From Parapedobacter flavus (GTDB lineage: Bacteria; Bacteroidota; Bacteroidia; Sphingobacteriales; Sphingobacteriaceae), in NCBI RefSeq assembly GCF_035818675.1, contig NZ_JAYKZZ010000007.1:1-64000 (forward strand): DNA of 64,000 nucleotides, read 5' to 3'. The translations under genes were made by a program, and so were the position numbers. The notes below the pieces were generated by a model. That model worked only from the letters and a program-made list of their open reading frames with translations, was not told where the DNA came from and searched no databases. Positions 49,195 to 57,193 of the stretch are shown piece by piece; positions within the stretch are counted from its first letter, which is position 1; each line of letters starts with the position of its first letter.

Positions 49195-49851
49195 TTATAC
49201 AGAAATGGATATATTGTCATCCACCTCAGTGACGCCGGGAGAAGCCCACACAGCTTTTTCAACTTCTTGCCGCTCGTACCAAGTACTTGCTTTGCCGCTC
49301 AGTATCACCTTTCCTCCCTCGGTACGGACGCGGATGTTATCGGCATTGACGTTGGCCCTACGCTGGAGTGCTTGTCTAATGGTTCTTTCAATGTCGGTTT
49401 TTTCCAATTGGGGTTTTAAGTTAATCAGGTTACTTACGCCTCGAATGCCCGAGATATCCCTTACGGCTTTGTACGCTGCATCTTTTTGGAATTGCCAATC
49501 AACAGTGCCTTCTAGTGTCACCCAGCTATCGTCGACTTTTATTTTTAGTTGGGACTCAGGCACCAGACTATTCCATTTGAAGGCGTTCAGGATGGTTGCT
49601 GCTATTGCGGTGTCATCATGGCGAGCGAGTCCATTGGTTAACCGGACCTCAATGTCCTCGGCAACCGCCTGCACGCCGTTAACCCGCTTCGCCGCTTTTT
49701 CGGCTGCGTATTTTTTTGAAAAACTATCCACATATCCGCTGAGTGTAACCACCCCTTCCTTTGCGGAAACACCGATTTCGGAAGCCGAGATCAATGGATC
49801 CCACTTCAGTTCATCGATTACATCGCGCTGCAATTGTTCATTGGTTTTCAT
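49195..49851 (-). CDS. three-BON-domain protein
   Basis: A 218-residue protein of three BON domains in tandem, each about 70 residues with the pattern G-V-V-T-L-x-G-x-V: VSAKEGVVTLSGYVDSFSKK, KVDDSWVTLEGTVDWQFQKD and RTEGGKVILSGKASTWYERQ. There is no signal peptide, so it is probably cytoplasmic, unlike the periplasmic OsmY. BON proteins bind phospholipid or other ligands and are often stress-induced. Its promoter carries the island's Crp/Fnr-like palindrome. Confidence 0.9.
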   Translation of the reverse strand: MKTNEQLQRDVIDELKWDPLISASEIGVSAKEGVVTLSGYVDSFSKKYAAEKAAKRVNGVQAVAEDIEVRLTNGLARHDDTAIAATILNAFKWNSLVPESQLKIKVDDSWVTLEGTVDWQFQKDAAYKAVRDISGIRGVSNLINLKPQLEKTDIERTIRQALQRRANVNADNIRVRTEGGKVILSGKASTWYERQEVEKAVWASPGVTEVDDNISISV

Positions 49852-49887
49852 CGCTTTTTTTGTTTAAATGTTTATAAATATTTACCG

Positions 49888-49932
49888 CTAAGCTATGTCG
49901 TGTTCAGCTTGGATCCCGATGACAATCGTCAT
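49888..49932 (-). promoter_or_regulatory. Crp/Fnr-type promoter of the three-BON gene
   Basis: ATGAC-AATC-GTCAT (49919-49932) is a perfect palindrome centred at 49925.5. On the minus strand the -7 box TAGCTTAG begins at 49895, 30.5 nt from the centre, and the gene starts 37 bp later. No -33 TTTG is needed if an activator binds at about -41.5. Confidence 0.75.
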
Positions 49933-49958
49933 GTCTACCTGTGATTTTTAACAGCCTA

Positions 49959-50840
49959 TCAAAATACCGGAAACTTCTCCATTGCTTGGGAATAAATAAG
50001 CATGGGTACTTCCATTTTATTCATCAGTTTTTGGGTAATACTGCCTTTTATTAACCGATCCCAGAAGCCATGCTTACTATACACGATGGTGAAAAAATCA
50101 CATGACGGGTTCTTGCTCAACCTATGCAAGGTGTCCGATACGGAGCGGCCTTTGACACGCCGGTAATATAGCTTAGGATATCCAATATTGGTGGACGCTT
50201 TGGTCAGGAATTGCTGGGAGACATCTGAGTGGTGTTCATGAAATCCGTTTTCATTCGACACATATACCAATGAGATCTGCGCGTCGAAATGCGTGCACAG
50301 GCTACTCAGCGAACGGAGCACTTCCATATGGGCTTTATCGAGATCCGTAGCAAAGATTACTTTGGTGGGGTTTCGGTAATCCTCACGCTCCGGCACGACC
50401 ATAACGGGGCAGAGGCCCAACTCAAGCACTTTCAGGACGTTGCTTCCCAGAAAGAGCTGAACTGCTTTACCGGCCCCGTGCATACCCATTATGATCATGG
50501 CGATATCCCGGTTAGCCATGATGTTGTTCTGAACGACATCCGCCAGATCACCCACTTCACTGATGCACTTTATTTTCGGGAAAAATCTTGTTGCATCCGG
50601 CCGAACAGCATGTGTTATCCGGTCGGCAAGTGCCGAAAGTGATGCCAAAGACTGCTGTTTCAAGGAAAAATAGTCTTCGATCGACCACGCTATACGAGCT
50701 GCTGCAGGAGATTGTTCCGGTAATGCAAACGTATGACACAATGCGATATCGGCATTGATGTTCATAGCAAGGCCTACCGCATACATAGCCGCATTGTCGG
50801 CCTCATCTGAAAAATCGGTAAGCACTAGGATTGTTTTCAT
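49959..50840 (-). CDS. tandem UspA-domain universal stress protein
   Basis: A 293-residue protein with two Usp domains. The first (residues 1-145) has MKTILVLTDFSDEADNAAMY and GMHGAGKAVQLFLGSNVLKV, close to the ATP-binding G-x2-G-x9-G-[S/T] motif. The second is more divergent and ends with a loop STYSKHGFWDRLI-like region. It is the last gene of the BON-Gre-Ldt-GH130-GT4-Usp operon, 18 bp after the GT4 gene. Usp proteins help survival in growth arrest. Confidence 0.88.
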   Translation of the reverse strand: MKTILVLTDFSDEADNAAMYAVGLAMNINADIALCHTFALPEQSPAAARIAWSIEDYFSLKQQSLASLSALADRITHAVRPDATRFFPKIKCISEVGDLADVVQNNIMANRDIAMIIMGMHGAGKAVQLFLGSNVLKVLELGLCPVMVVPEREDYRNPTKVIFATDLDKAHMEVLRSLSSLCTHFDAQISLVYVSNENGFHEHHSDVSQQFLTKASTNIGYPKLYYRRVKGRSVSDTLHRLSKNPSCDFFTIVYSKHGFWDRLIKGSITQKLMNKMEVPMLIYSQAMEKFPVF

Positions 50841-50858
50841 AAAATTGTCGGTTGTGTG

Positions 50859-52109
50859 TTATACCGTATCTTCGGCCCTTTCCCGGACGACCCTGCTCCG
50901 TAAAGAATTTGTACCGTCTCTTAACCGACGGAAAAGGTGAGCCGACGGTCCTTCGGAAAGAATTCCCTTTTTCGTCAGCATGTTGGCATGGGCAATGGCC
51001 ACGTGGCGCCACGCCGACGGCGCCATCAACTGCAGTGCCAATTTCCCCATCCGCTGACGGATCAACGGCATTGCAAGCAGCTCGGTGATTGCGGCAGTAA
51101 ATTGTCTGGGTTGCTCAAAGCCCACGAGCGTGCCGATGTCCTCGGTAAGTACTTCCTTTGCGTGGGGAATACGCGTGGAAATCACCGGACACCCGCAGCT
51201 CAGGGCATAGGCAAACGTGCCGCTGACGGCTTGGTTGGGGTCTTTGGAGGTAAAAAGATAAAGATCGGACAGCGAAAGGTATTCAAGCAATTCTCCAGTC
51301 GGCATATACCGATCAATGAAACGGACATGCGCCTCCAGTTTCAATTCGCGAACAATCGACTTCAGGGTATTGCGATAAGCTTCCCCTTCGCGCTTAATAA
51401 CTTCCGGGTGGGTTTCTCCGATGACCAGGTACTGGGTGTCGGGAAAGCGTGCAATTACTGGAGGGAGGGCCTGAAGGGCGGTTTCGATACTTTTCCCCTG
51501 CCCCAGCAGCCCAAAAGTGGTCAGTATATGTGCATCTTGGGACAATCCGTATCGCTTCCGCAGCTGTTGCTTGGTCTCAACGTTTGGTAGGGTATGGATG
51601 CCATGCGGTATAACGGTTATTTTCCGGGGCGCTACGTCATAGTATTCGACCAGGATCTCCGCAGAATGGTTAGTCATCACAATGATGGCATCCACCGCGT
51701 TTGTAATTGCGCAGACCGTTTTCTTGAGCGCGGCGTTAGGCGATGGTAATACCGAATGGAAGGTGATGACCACCGGCTTCTCTAGGCGGTAAAGCAACAG
51801 CATGAGGTTATCGCCGTAATCCCCGCCGAACAGTCCGAATTCGTGCTGCACAAACACGCCCGTTATCGCTGGATTACCATTGATTTCCCGGGCAATGTCC
51901 GCATACGCTTCCTGCGACGATGCACGCAGCACATACCGGACATCTGGCCCGTAGGCGATGCCACCGCCATCGGGGTCCAATGCACAGATTACGGGTTCAA
52001 ATGATTTGCCGGCATATCGTTGCAGCGAATCGATCAGATCCTTGCAATAAGTCGCTATACCGCACTCGCGGGGCGGGTAGGAGGTGATGAATACGATTTG
52101 ATCGTTCAT
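50859..52109 (-). CDS. GT4-type glycosyltransferase
   Basis: A 416-residue GT-B enzyme of family 4. The N-terminal domain has ITSYPPRECGIATYCKDLID and an HEFGLFGGDYGDNL loop. The C-terminal domain has TTFGLLGQGKSIETALQALP and the donor-binding E-x7-E-like region FAYALSCGCPVISTRIPHAKEV. Family members move mannosyl or glucosyl groups. It is 11 bp from GH130, so the two may make and break a mannose- or glucose-containing compound. Confidence 0.88.
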   Translation of the reverse strand: MNDQIVFITSYPPRECGIATYCKDLIDSLQRYAGKSFEPVICALDPDGGGIAYGPDVRYVLRASSQEAYADIAREINGNPAITGVFVQHEFGLFGGDYGDNLMLLLYRLEKPVVITFHSVLPSPNAALKKTVCAITNAVDAIIVMTNHSAEILVEYYDVAPRKITVIPHGIHTLPNVETKQQLRKRYGLSQDAHILTTFGLLGQGKSIETALQALPPVIARFPDTQYLVIGETHPEVIKREGEAYRNTLKSIVRELKLEAHVRFIDRYMPTGELLEYLSLSDLYLFTSKDPNQAVSGTFAYALSCGCPVISTRIPHAKEVLTEDIGTLVGFEQPRQFTAAITELLAMPLIRQRMGKLALQLMAPSAWRHVAIAHANMLTKKGILSEGPSAHLFRRLRDGTNSLRSRVVRERAEDTV

Positions 52110-52120
52110 GTCAGCAATTA

Positions 52121-53161
52121 TTAACGGTTAATTTTTGATTTCAACAACGCGCCCAGAAGTTCCTTCATGCTCAGCGACGCAACCGCCACCCGGCTATCCG
52201 CGGCGCCGTAATAAATATAGAGCCGGTCACCGAATACTGCAGTGCCGGTAGGGAATACCACGTTCTTCACATAGCCATTTTTTTCCCATTCCGCTTCCGG
52301 AGAAAAAAGCGGGTGAGGAAGACGGGCAATTTCGCGACGGGGGTTATCCCTATCGAGCAAAGCTGCACATGCATGGTAGACATATCCTTCCGGGCCGTCG
52401 TGCACACCGTGGTAGATCAACAGCCACCCTTCATCCGTAAGCAACGGAGGGCATCCGCCGCCGATATAACTGGATTCATGGGGGTAGAGGGGTTCCATTA
52501 CAACTTGGTCTGAAAAATGGAGCAGGTATTGTTCCCAAAACTCAGGGGTCAGGTCTCGGGGGATATCCTTTGCGAGCACAAGCTGAATACCCGGACGGAT
52601 CCGGTGAAGAAAAGCCAGGTTTCCATCAATTCGTTCAGGAAAGAAGACAATGTTCTTATCCCATACATTCATGGTATCCGCCGGCAAGCCGCGGACGATG
52701 TATTCACGGTATTCCCTGAAGTACTTTTCGTTTATTTTAAGACCGCTTTGCACCAGTTCACCAAACCGCTTAAAGCACAATTGGGGCACGATGATCCCTT
52801 TTTTCTCGAAATTCCGGAGGTCATTCGAAACCGCCAATGCGCCCAGGGCGTTAATGCCGTCATAAGCCGTGTATGAGAGATAATAAGTGTCTGCTATCTT
52901 AACTACGCGGGGATCTTCCATGCCTTGGCTTTCATAAGGATGCTGTGGTATGATGAGCGGTACCGCATCGCGCTGCACCACATCAAGCGGGCCGTGCAGC
53001 CGGCAGTAGCCGATGGTGGAGAAGTTCCCCCTTCGGACCGCCCTATAGAGCAGGTGTACATCGTCTCCCGACTGCCATACCGCCGGGTTGATGACCGCGA
53101 CATGCTCAAAACCCAGGGCGCTTTTTTCAAGCAAAACACCTTCTTTTTTTACGTTAATCAT
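52121..53161 (-). CDS. GH130-family glycoside phosphorylase-like protein
   Basis: A 346-residue five-bladed beta-propeller of the GH130 type. It has NPAVWQSGDDVHLLYRAV, the conserved acid region GMEDPRVVKIADTYYLSYTA, YIGGGCPPLLTDEGWLLIYH and the C-terminal VVFPTGTAVFGDRLYIYYGA. Known members phosphorolyse beta-mannosides such as mannosyl-glucose or mannobiose. It overlaps the L,D-transpeptidase gene by 8 bp and is followed by GT4. No signal peptide is seen, so it acts in the cytoplasm. Confidence 0.9.
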   Translation of the reverse strand: MINVKKEGVLLEKSALGFEHVAVINPAVWQSGDDVHLLYRAVRRGNFSTIGYCRLHGPLDVVQRDAVPLIIPQHPYESQGMEDPRVVKIADTYYLSYTAYDGINALGALAVSNDLRNFEKKGIIVPQLCFKRFGELVQSGLKINEKYFREYREYIVRGLPADTMNVWDKNIVFFPERIDGNLAFLHRIRPGIQLVLAKDIPRDLTPEFWEQYLLHFSDQVVMEPLYPHESSYIGGGCPPLLTDEGWLLIYHGVHDGPEGYVYHACAALLDRDNPRREIARLPHPLFSPEAEWEKNGYVKNVVFPTGTAVFGDRLYIYYGAADSRVAVASLSMKELLGALLKSKINR

Positions 53162-54068
53162 GTGCTTGGTTCAACCGATAGATATCTTCAAAAATCAGCG
53201 TGTCCTGCGCCTGTTTTACTTTCAGGTCATAACGGAAGCGGACTTCCGTGCCTACGGGTGCATGATAGTAGACGTACCATGCATCGCCTTCAGCCGTCCC
53301 CACGCAACCATTTGAATAGGCTTTGCCCAGTGTTTCCGGATTGGAGGTAGGATGGATCAGCGCACCTTGGCGTATTCCGTTAATCATGGGTTCGATCCAC
53401 GGTATCTGTGGCATGGTGGTCCGTTGGCCATCGTCTCTTCGGGTAGTAGTGTACCTGCGGCCGCTCACCGGATCCACAAACCACGGGTTGCGCTCGATAC
53501 GTACAATTTCCCCCTCGCCGATCGGCGTACGCAGATCTACAGTTCTGCCCGCGGTGGCCAGGTAGCGCTTGGCATTGCGGCCAACACGTACAGGGAACGT
53601 ATATTTCACACGGTCGTACTCGGTGATCCGAAGTTTGAATTCGGGGATATTTACATCGATTACGGTATGATCCAAGCGTGCCTGCACGTCTGTCGCTGCC
53701 GACCGGTCCGGTATCCATAGGGTGTCGCCCTTATGGAATACAGTCATCTCCCGTTGGTCATAAATGAACCTACCGAGCTCCAGTTGTTTATAATAGTCGA
53801 GACTGGCCAGTGTATCAATAATCCAGGAGTTGCAGTTAATCAGTTGGTGCTCGCTGATCACGTAATCCAGCGTATCGTTACAAGCGGATAACAGGCTATC
53901 CAAAAAGGGGAAATACGCGGCCACCTTGATATCCCGGGGTACAATGACATGCATCCGTTTTACGGAATCTGTTTCTGCCCTCGGCGACAACGGGATATCA
54001 GCAACCCGCTGCTCCGCGCACCCGGTAAGGGCATGGCATAAACTAATAAATAGGAATTTCAACAGCAT
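53154..54068 (-). CDS. L,D-transpeptidase lipoprotein with catalytic Cys
   Basis: A 304-residue protein with a lipoprotein signal (LTGC lipobox) and a YkuD catalytic domain in residues about 130-280: FKLRITEYDRVKYTFPVRVG, then IHPTSNPETLGKAYSNGCVG, in which His and Cys of H-x14-17-[S/T]-x-G-C are both present. It would form 3-3 peptidoglycan cross-links or attach proteins to the wall from the outer face of the inner membrane. It belongs to the six-gene stress operon. Confidence 0.87.
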   Translation of the reverse strand: MLLKFLFISLCHALTGCAEQRVADIPLSPRAETDSVKRMHVIVPRDIKVAAYFPFLDSLLSACNDTLDYVISEHQLINCNSWIIDTLASLDYYKQLELGRFIYDQREMTVFHKGDTLWIPDRSAATDVQARLDHTVIDVNIPEFKLRITEYDRVKYTFPVRVGRNAKRYLATAGRTVDLRTPIGEGEIVRIERNPWFVDPVSGRRYTTTRRDDGQRTTMPQIPWIEPMINGIRQGALIHPTSNPETLGKAYSNGCVGTAEGDAWYVYYHAPVGTEVRFRYDLKVKQAQDTLIFEDIYRLNQAHD

Positions 54069-54079
54069 GGTTGCTCCAT

Positions 54080-54553
54080 TTAATACACGTCCATAATCCG
54101 ATAGGTTTGCGGGCCAAAGGCAAAAGATTCGCCTTTTCTTTTGCCGGACATCGCGCTATATAGCGGACTTTTCAGGGAAACCCCGAAAATCGGCATCCCC
54201 TCTGCGTGAAATCGCTCGATGCTGACCGACACATAGAAAATCCCATTGTCCGTTACCACTGTGCTACCCAACCCTACCACATCATGCTTTTCGTTGCACC
54301 CGGGGAGCATATCCTCCAAGATTTTCAGTTCTTCCTTGGCAAACGACAACTGGTCGGTTAGCTGGCGGCGTCGCAGGGCCACTTCCTCCACAAGCCCCGG
54401 CTGGTCCGCCCCCTCCTCGCGCGATCCACTTCCGGCGAGTTCATCAATCCCCCGGTTGAAGTCGGCGATCAGTTGCCGTTGTTTCGCGAGGCAGGCCTGC
54501 AGCATTTTTTCTTTCGCCGGCATTTGTTCTATGATTTGCTTTTCTGTTTTCAT
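54080..54553 (-). CDS. Gre-like protein with GreA/GreB C-terminal domain
   Basis: A 157-residue protein. Residues 1-75 are a helical, charged coil of the kind found in the Gre N-terminal domain (QRQLIADFNRGIDELAGSG, then EVALRRRQLTDQLSFAKEEL). Residues 80-157 match the Gre C-terminal domain that binds RNA polymerase: DVVGLGSTVVTDNGIFYVSV, FGVSLKSPLYSAMSGKRKGE. The paired acids at the tip of the Gre coiled coil are not evident. It may bind the secondary channel of RNA polymerase as a stress regulator without cleavage activity; that is an inference. Confidence 0.65.
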   Translation of the reverse strand: MKTEKQIIEQMPAKEKMLQACLAKQRQLIADFNRGIDELAGSGSREEGADQPGLVEEVALRRRQLTDQLSFAKEELKILEDMLPGCNEKHDVVGLGSTVVTDNGIFYVSVSIERFHAEGMPIFGVSLKSPLYSAMSGKRKGESFAFGPQTYRIMDVY

Positions 54554-54571
54554 CGCGTTTATTTAATGGTG

Positions 54572-55015
54572 TTATATTCGTGTTCTGACCGTGATCCTGA
54601 TCGATATCCCCTTAACATGCTGGATATCATTGACGGCATTGAAGGCGGCAACCTTTTTGCAATAGTCGTCTACCTCACCCTCCAGTGTTACCCAAGCGTT
54701 ATCGACCGTCACGTTGATCCGCTCACCAGAAAGCCGCGGATCCGACATAAACGTATCGGCTATCTCCGTTGCGATCTGGTTGTCGTTGTCAGCTACTGGG
54801 CACACCACCTGCAAATCCATTGCTACGGCTTTCACCTCCCTGATCCGACTGACCAATCGCTCGGCCGACCTCTTTTCCGACGTGTCCCGCACGCAACCGC
54901 TCAACTTCACCACGCCCCGGTTTACATCCACTTGGATATTGTCGTTTGCCTTGAGCATCTCATCCGATCTGATTAATCCCAGTATGGCTTTCCTTATTGC
55001 AGCATCTGATTTCAT
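54572..55015 (-). CDS. two-BON-domain protein, first gene of the stress operon
   Basis: A 147-residue protein with two BON domains: VDVNRGVVKLSGCVRDTSEK, then VTVDNAWVTLEGEVDDYCKK. No signal peptide is present. It begins the operon BON-Gre-Ldt-GH130-GT4-Usp on the minus strand and is transcribed from a divergent promoter region shared with hsp20. A CACCTTTG -7 box begins at 55051, 36 bp upstream of the start. Confidence 0.88.
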   Translation of the reverse strand: MKSDAAIRKAILGLIRSDEMLKANDNIQVDVNRGVVKLSGCVRDTSEKRSAERLVSRIREVKAVAMDLQVVCPVADNDNQIATEIADTFMSDPRLSGERINVTVDNAWVTLEGEVDDYCKKVAAFNAVNDIQHVKGISIRITVRTRI

Positions 55016-55043
55016 GATCCTCTTATTTTATCATTTCCAACTC

Positions 55044-55139
55044 CAAAGGTGACTCAACCCAGCCAAATAATGAACGATGATTATCTGAAGCTTCGATGAT
55101 TTTCGTCATTTATCTACAGTCCATGCCGCCATACCTTAG
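55044..55139. promoter_or_regulatory. divergent Crp/Fnr-type promoters, stress operon and hsp20
   Basis: Plus strand: ATGAT-TTTC-GTCAT (55096-55109, centre 55102.5) is 29.5 nt from TACCTTAG (55132-55139), the hsp20 -7 box. Minus strand: the core GAT-GATT-ATC (centre 55080.5) is 29.5 nt from CACCTTTG (begins 55051) for the BON operon. The two palindromes are 22 bp apart, two helical turns, so they lie on one DNA face. Confidence 0.75.
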
Positions 55140-55156
55140 CCAAAAAAATACGAGTT

Positions 55157-55618
55157 ATGAGTTTAACAGTTAGAAAAAAGAGCAGTCTGCCATCGGCGAT
55201 GTCGGACTGGCTGTCGCCGATCTCTTCGCTATGGGATCATGATTTCTTCGATTCAGATCTGGGCTTTTTCAACCGGCGGTTGGGGATAAGCGTCCCATCC
55301 GCAAACGTTTCAGAGACACCCAAGGCGTTCATGCTGGAGCTGGCGGCCCCCGGCTTGAAACGGGATGACTTCAAGCTGGAGGTGGAGAACCACACCCTCA
55401 CGGTGAGTGCCGAGAAACGGGAGGAAAAGAAAGACGAAAAGAACGGTTATAGCCGCCAGGAATATTCGTTCGATTCGTTCAGCCGTTCGTTTACATTGCC
55501 AGAGCATGTGAAGGAAACGGATATCAACGCCTCATATGCCGATGGCGTCTTGAAAATCACGGTTCCTAAGATCAAGGAAACCACCGAGCAACCGGTCATT
55601 GCCATACCTGTTTCATAA
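55157..55618 (+). CDS. Hsp20 small heat-shock protein
   Basis: A 153-residue small heat-shock protein. The alpha-crystallin domain spans residues about 50-140, with LELAAPGLKRDDFKLEVENH, the LTVSAEKREE strand, SFTLPEHVKETDINASYADG and GVLKITVPKIK (the A-x-x-x-n-G-v-L signature). A short tail ends IAIPVS, an I-x-I/V oligomer motif. It holds unfolding proteins in stress. It is a monocistronic gene with a strong terminator and is driven by the island's palindrome. Confidence 0.96.
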   Translation: MSLTVRKKSSLPSAMSDWLSPISSLWDHDFFDSDLGFFNRRLGISVPSANVSETPKAFMLELAAPGLKRDDFKLEVENHTLTVSAEKREEKKDEKNGYSRQEYSFDSFSRSFTLPEHVKETDINASYADGVLKITVPKIKETTEQPVIAIPVS

Positions 55619-55639
55619 GGATGCAGGCAAGTTGGAGCC

Positions 55640-55673
55640 GGATCCGAATCCCAAATTCGGATCCAGCTTTTTT
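55640..55673 (+). terminator. terminator of hsp20
   Basis: GGATCCGAAT (55640-55649) and ATTCGGATCC (55655-55664) form a perfect 10-bp stem with a 5-nt loop, followed by AGCTTTTTT. This is a clear Rho-independent terminator 20 bp after the Hsp20 stop. Confidence 0.9.
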
Positions 55674-55698
55674 ACCCCACCGGGGTGACGGACACGCC

Positions 55699-56535
55699 CT
55701 ACTTTCCGGCGCCCTTCATGAAGAAAACAGGCACGATTGGCCTATGGGCAACCGCCTTAACCAACTGTTTTGAAAACAGCCGATTGAAGAACGTCTTATC
55801 GACAGGTGTCATCACCAATGCATCCAGTTGCTCCCTATACACCATGCGGTTGATGCCCAGCGGGAGGTTGCGAGAAACGGCAAGCGTGAAGTGCAGTATA
55901 GAGCCGGATCCGCTGGTTATCTTTTCGAAGCGTCTCTCCCATTTCTGCAGTTTTTTGGTTTCCTCTTGTTTCCCTTTCTCATAGAGGTGGAAGAGCGTGA
56001 TATCCGTTGGCCGCCCAATCAATTCGGTAAAACTCTCCAGTGCGGTGATCTCTGAGGGGTGGTAGTTGACCGCAAACCCCACCCGGTCCATCAGAAATGT
56101 TGAAATCCCACGGGGTATGGCCGCCACCGGAACAGGCGATGACCGGATAACGGCGTAGGTGTTGCTCCCCATCATGGTGTATTTTAGGCCTGTGGCTCCG
56201 TGCGTACCCATAATCACCAAGCCTATTGCTTTCTCCGCTGCAACCTTCGCAACGGTACCGCCAACCGTCCCCTCACGGTTCTCTCCGGAAACCGAAATGC
56301 TCGGAAACTGTTTCTGTAGCCTCGCGATGAGGCTCGCCAACTGTTCGTCGGCGGCATTCATGATTTCTGCCCACGCCGCCCCGGTAACGCCCGGATAGAC
56401 CGATACGGCATAATAACCATCGTACACGTGCAACATATGTAATTTCCAGCCGCGTTCGGTGGCCATGCCGGCCGCGTACAATGCGGCGTTAAAGGCATGC
56501 TGTGAAAAATCCGTGGGTACAAGCAGTGTTTTCAT
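55699..56535 (-). CDS. tandem UspA-domain universal stress protein
   Basis: A 278-residue protein with two Usp domains. The first carries MKTLLVPTDFSQHAFNAALY and MGTHGATGLKYTMMGSNTYA, a good G-x2-G-x9-G-[S/T] ATP-binding site. The second domain (from about residue 150) lacks it. It is 57 bp downstream of the YtxH gene and probably shares its promoter. It is the second Usp of the island. Confidence 0.9.
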   Translation of the reverse strand: MKTLLVPTDFSQHAFNAALYAAGMATERGWKLHMLHVYDGYYAVSVYPGVTGAAWAEIMNAADEQLASLIARLQKQFPSISVSGENREGTVGGTVAKVAAEKAIGLVIMGTHGATGLKYTMMGSNTYAVIRSSPVPVAAIPRGISTFLMDRVGFAVNYHPSEITALESFTELIGRPTDITLFHLYEKGKQEETKKLQKWERRFEKITSGSGSILHFTLAVSRNLPLGINRMVYREQLDALVMTPVDKTFFNRLFSKQLVKAVAHRPIVPVFFMKGAGK

Positions 56536-56592
56536 GTCTAATTGATTTCTAAGGATGTAACTTCATCCGAACCGGGTTTATATGATATAACC

Positions 56593-56859
56593 TTACGGTT
56601 TTCTGGATTGACACTGTGTGAGGTCTGCCACTTCTTCGTTAATGCTCTGCAGCTCGTCTTTCAGCCTGTCCCTTATCTCTTCAAGCTTATCCTTGCCGTC
56701 CGCCCATGCATCATTTGCCGAATGGAAAAACCGCCTACCCTTACGGGCAATATACCTTCTCGTTCTTTCCCCTTTGTTCGGCGCGAATAAAGCGCCGACA
56801 ACCACACCGGCTGCAAAAATGCCGGCGATACCTAATAGTACTGTTTCTGATCGTTTCAT
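56593..56859 (-). CDS. YtxH-domain membrane-anchored protein
   Basis: An 88-residue protein with one N-terminal membrane helix (VLLGIAGIFAAGVVVGALFA), the YtxH motif PNKGERTRRYIARKG right after it, and a charged coiled-coil tail. Family members are general-stress proteins of unclear function. I chose the ATG at 56859 (MKRSETVLL); upstream codons in frame run into the promoter. It leads the YtxH-Usp transcript and has the island palindrome 61 bp upstream. Confidence 0.85.
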   Translation of the reverse strand: MKRSETVLLGIAGIFAAGVVVGALFAPNKGERTRRYIARKGRRFFHSANDAWADGKDKLEEIRDRLKDELQSINEEVADLTQCQSRKP

Positions 56860-56888
56860 GGTTATGCTATATTTTGTTAAACCGACTG

Positions 56889-56932
56889 CTAATGTAGTCT
56901 CGTTTTCGAGTTTTTTGCACTGACATCGGTCA
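56889..56932 (-). promoter_or_regulatory. Crp/Fnr-type promoter of the YtxH gene
   Basis: TGAC-ATCG-GTCA (56921-56932) is a perfect palindrome centred at 56926.5. On the minus strand TACATTAG begins at 56896, 30.5 nt from the centre, and the gene starts 30 bp after the box. This repeats the spacing of the three-BON promoter. Confidence 0.75.
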
Positions 56933-56977
56933 TGGAACGTTATGATTTTTGGCAGGCAGGGCGCTGAATACCGATAC

Positions 56978-57157
56978 ATGGAGTCAAACCAGCAGGATCT
57001 GCATGATTTCGTAGATGGAGAGCGTGCTTTTCAGGTTATGCTTGACCGCGAAATCAACGTAGGCTTTGTCCATTACACTTTTCGTCGCAAGATATCCAGG
57101 CGACCATTACTGCTAACCAATATCAGTGGCGATGCTGATTTTTATCACGGACATTGA
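56978..57157 (+). CDS. short ORF between two promoters, doubtful
   Basis: A 59-residue frame from ATG at 56978 begins MESNQQDLHDFVDGERAFQV and continues with a fairly protein-like composition, ending FYHGH. No domain was recognised. Its end overlaps the palindrome of the L,D-transpeptidase-like promoter, and no ribosome binding site is evident, so it may be chance. If real, it would be transcribed from the gap upstream of the YtxH gene. Confidence 0.25.
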   Translation: MESNQQDLHDFVDGERAFQVMLDREINVGFVHYTFRRKISRRPLLLTNISGDADFYHGH

Positions 57158-57178
57158 GGAGCATTCTGAACACCTTTA
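57136..57178 (+). promoter_or_regulatory. Crp/Fnr-type promoter of the L,D-transpeptidase-like gene
   Basis: TGAT-TTTT-ATCA (57136-57147) is a perfect palindrome centred at 57141.5. CACCTTTA (57171-57178) lies 29.5 nt downstream in the -7 position. GGAAAAAGAA before the ATG at 57194 is a likely ribosome binding site, so the leader is very short. Confidence 0.65.
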
Positions 57179-57193
57179 CCGGAAAAAGAAACC

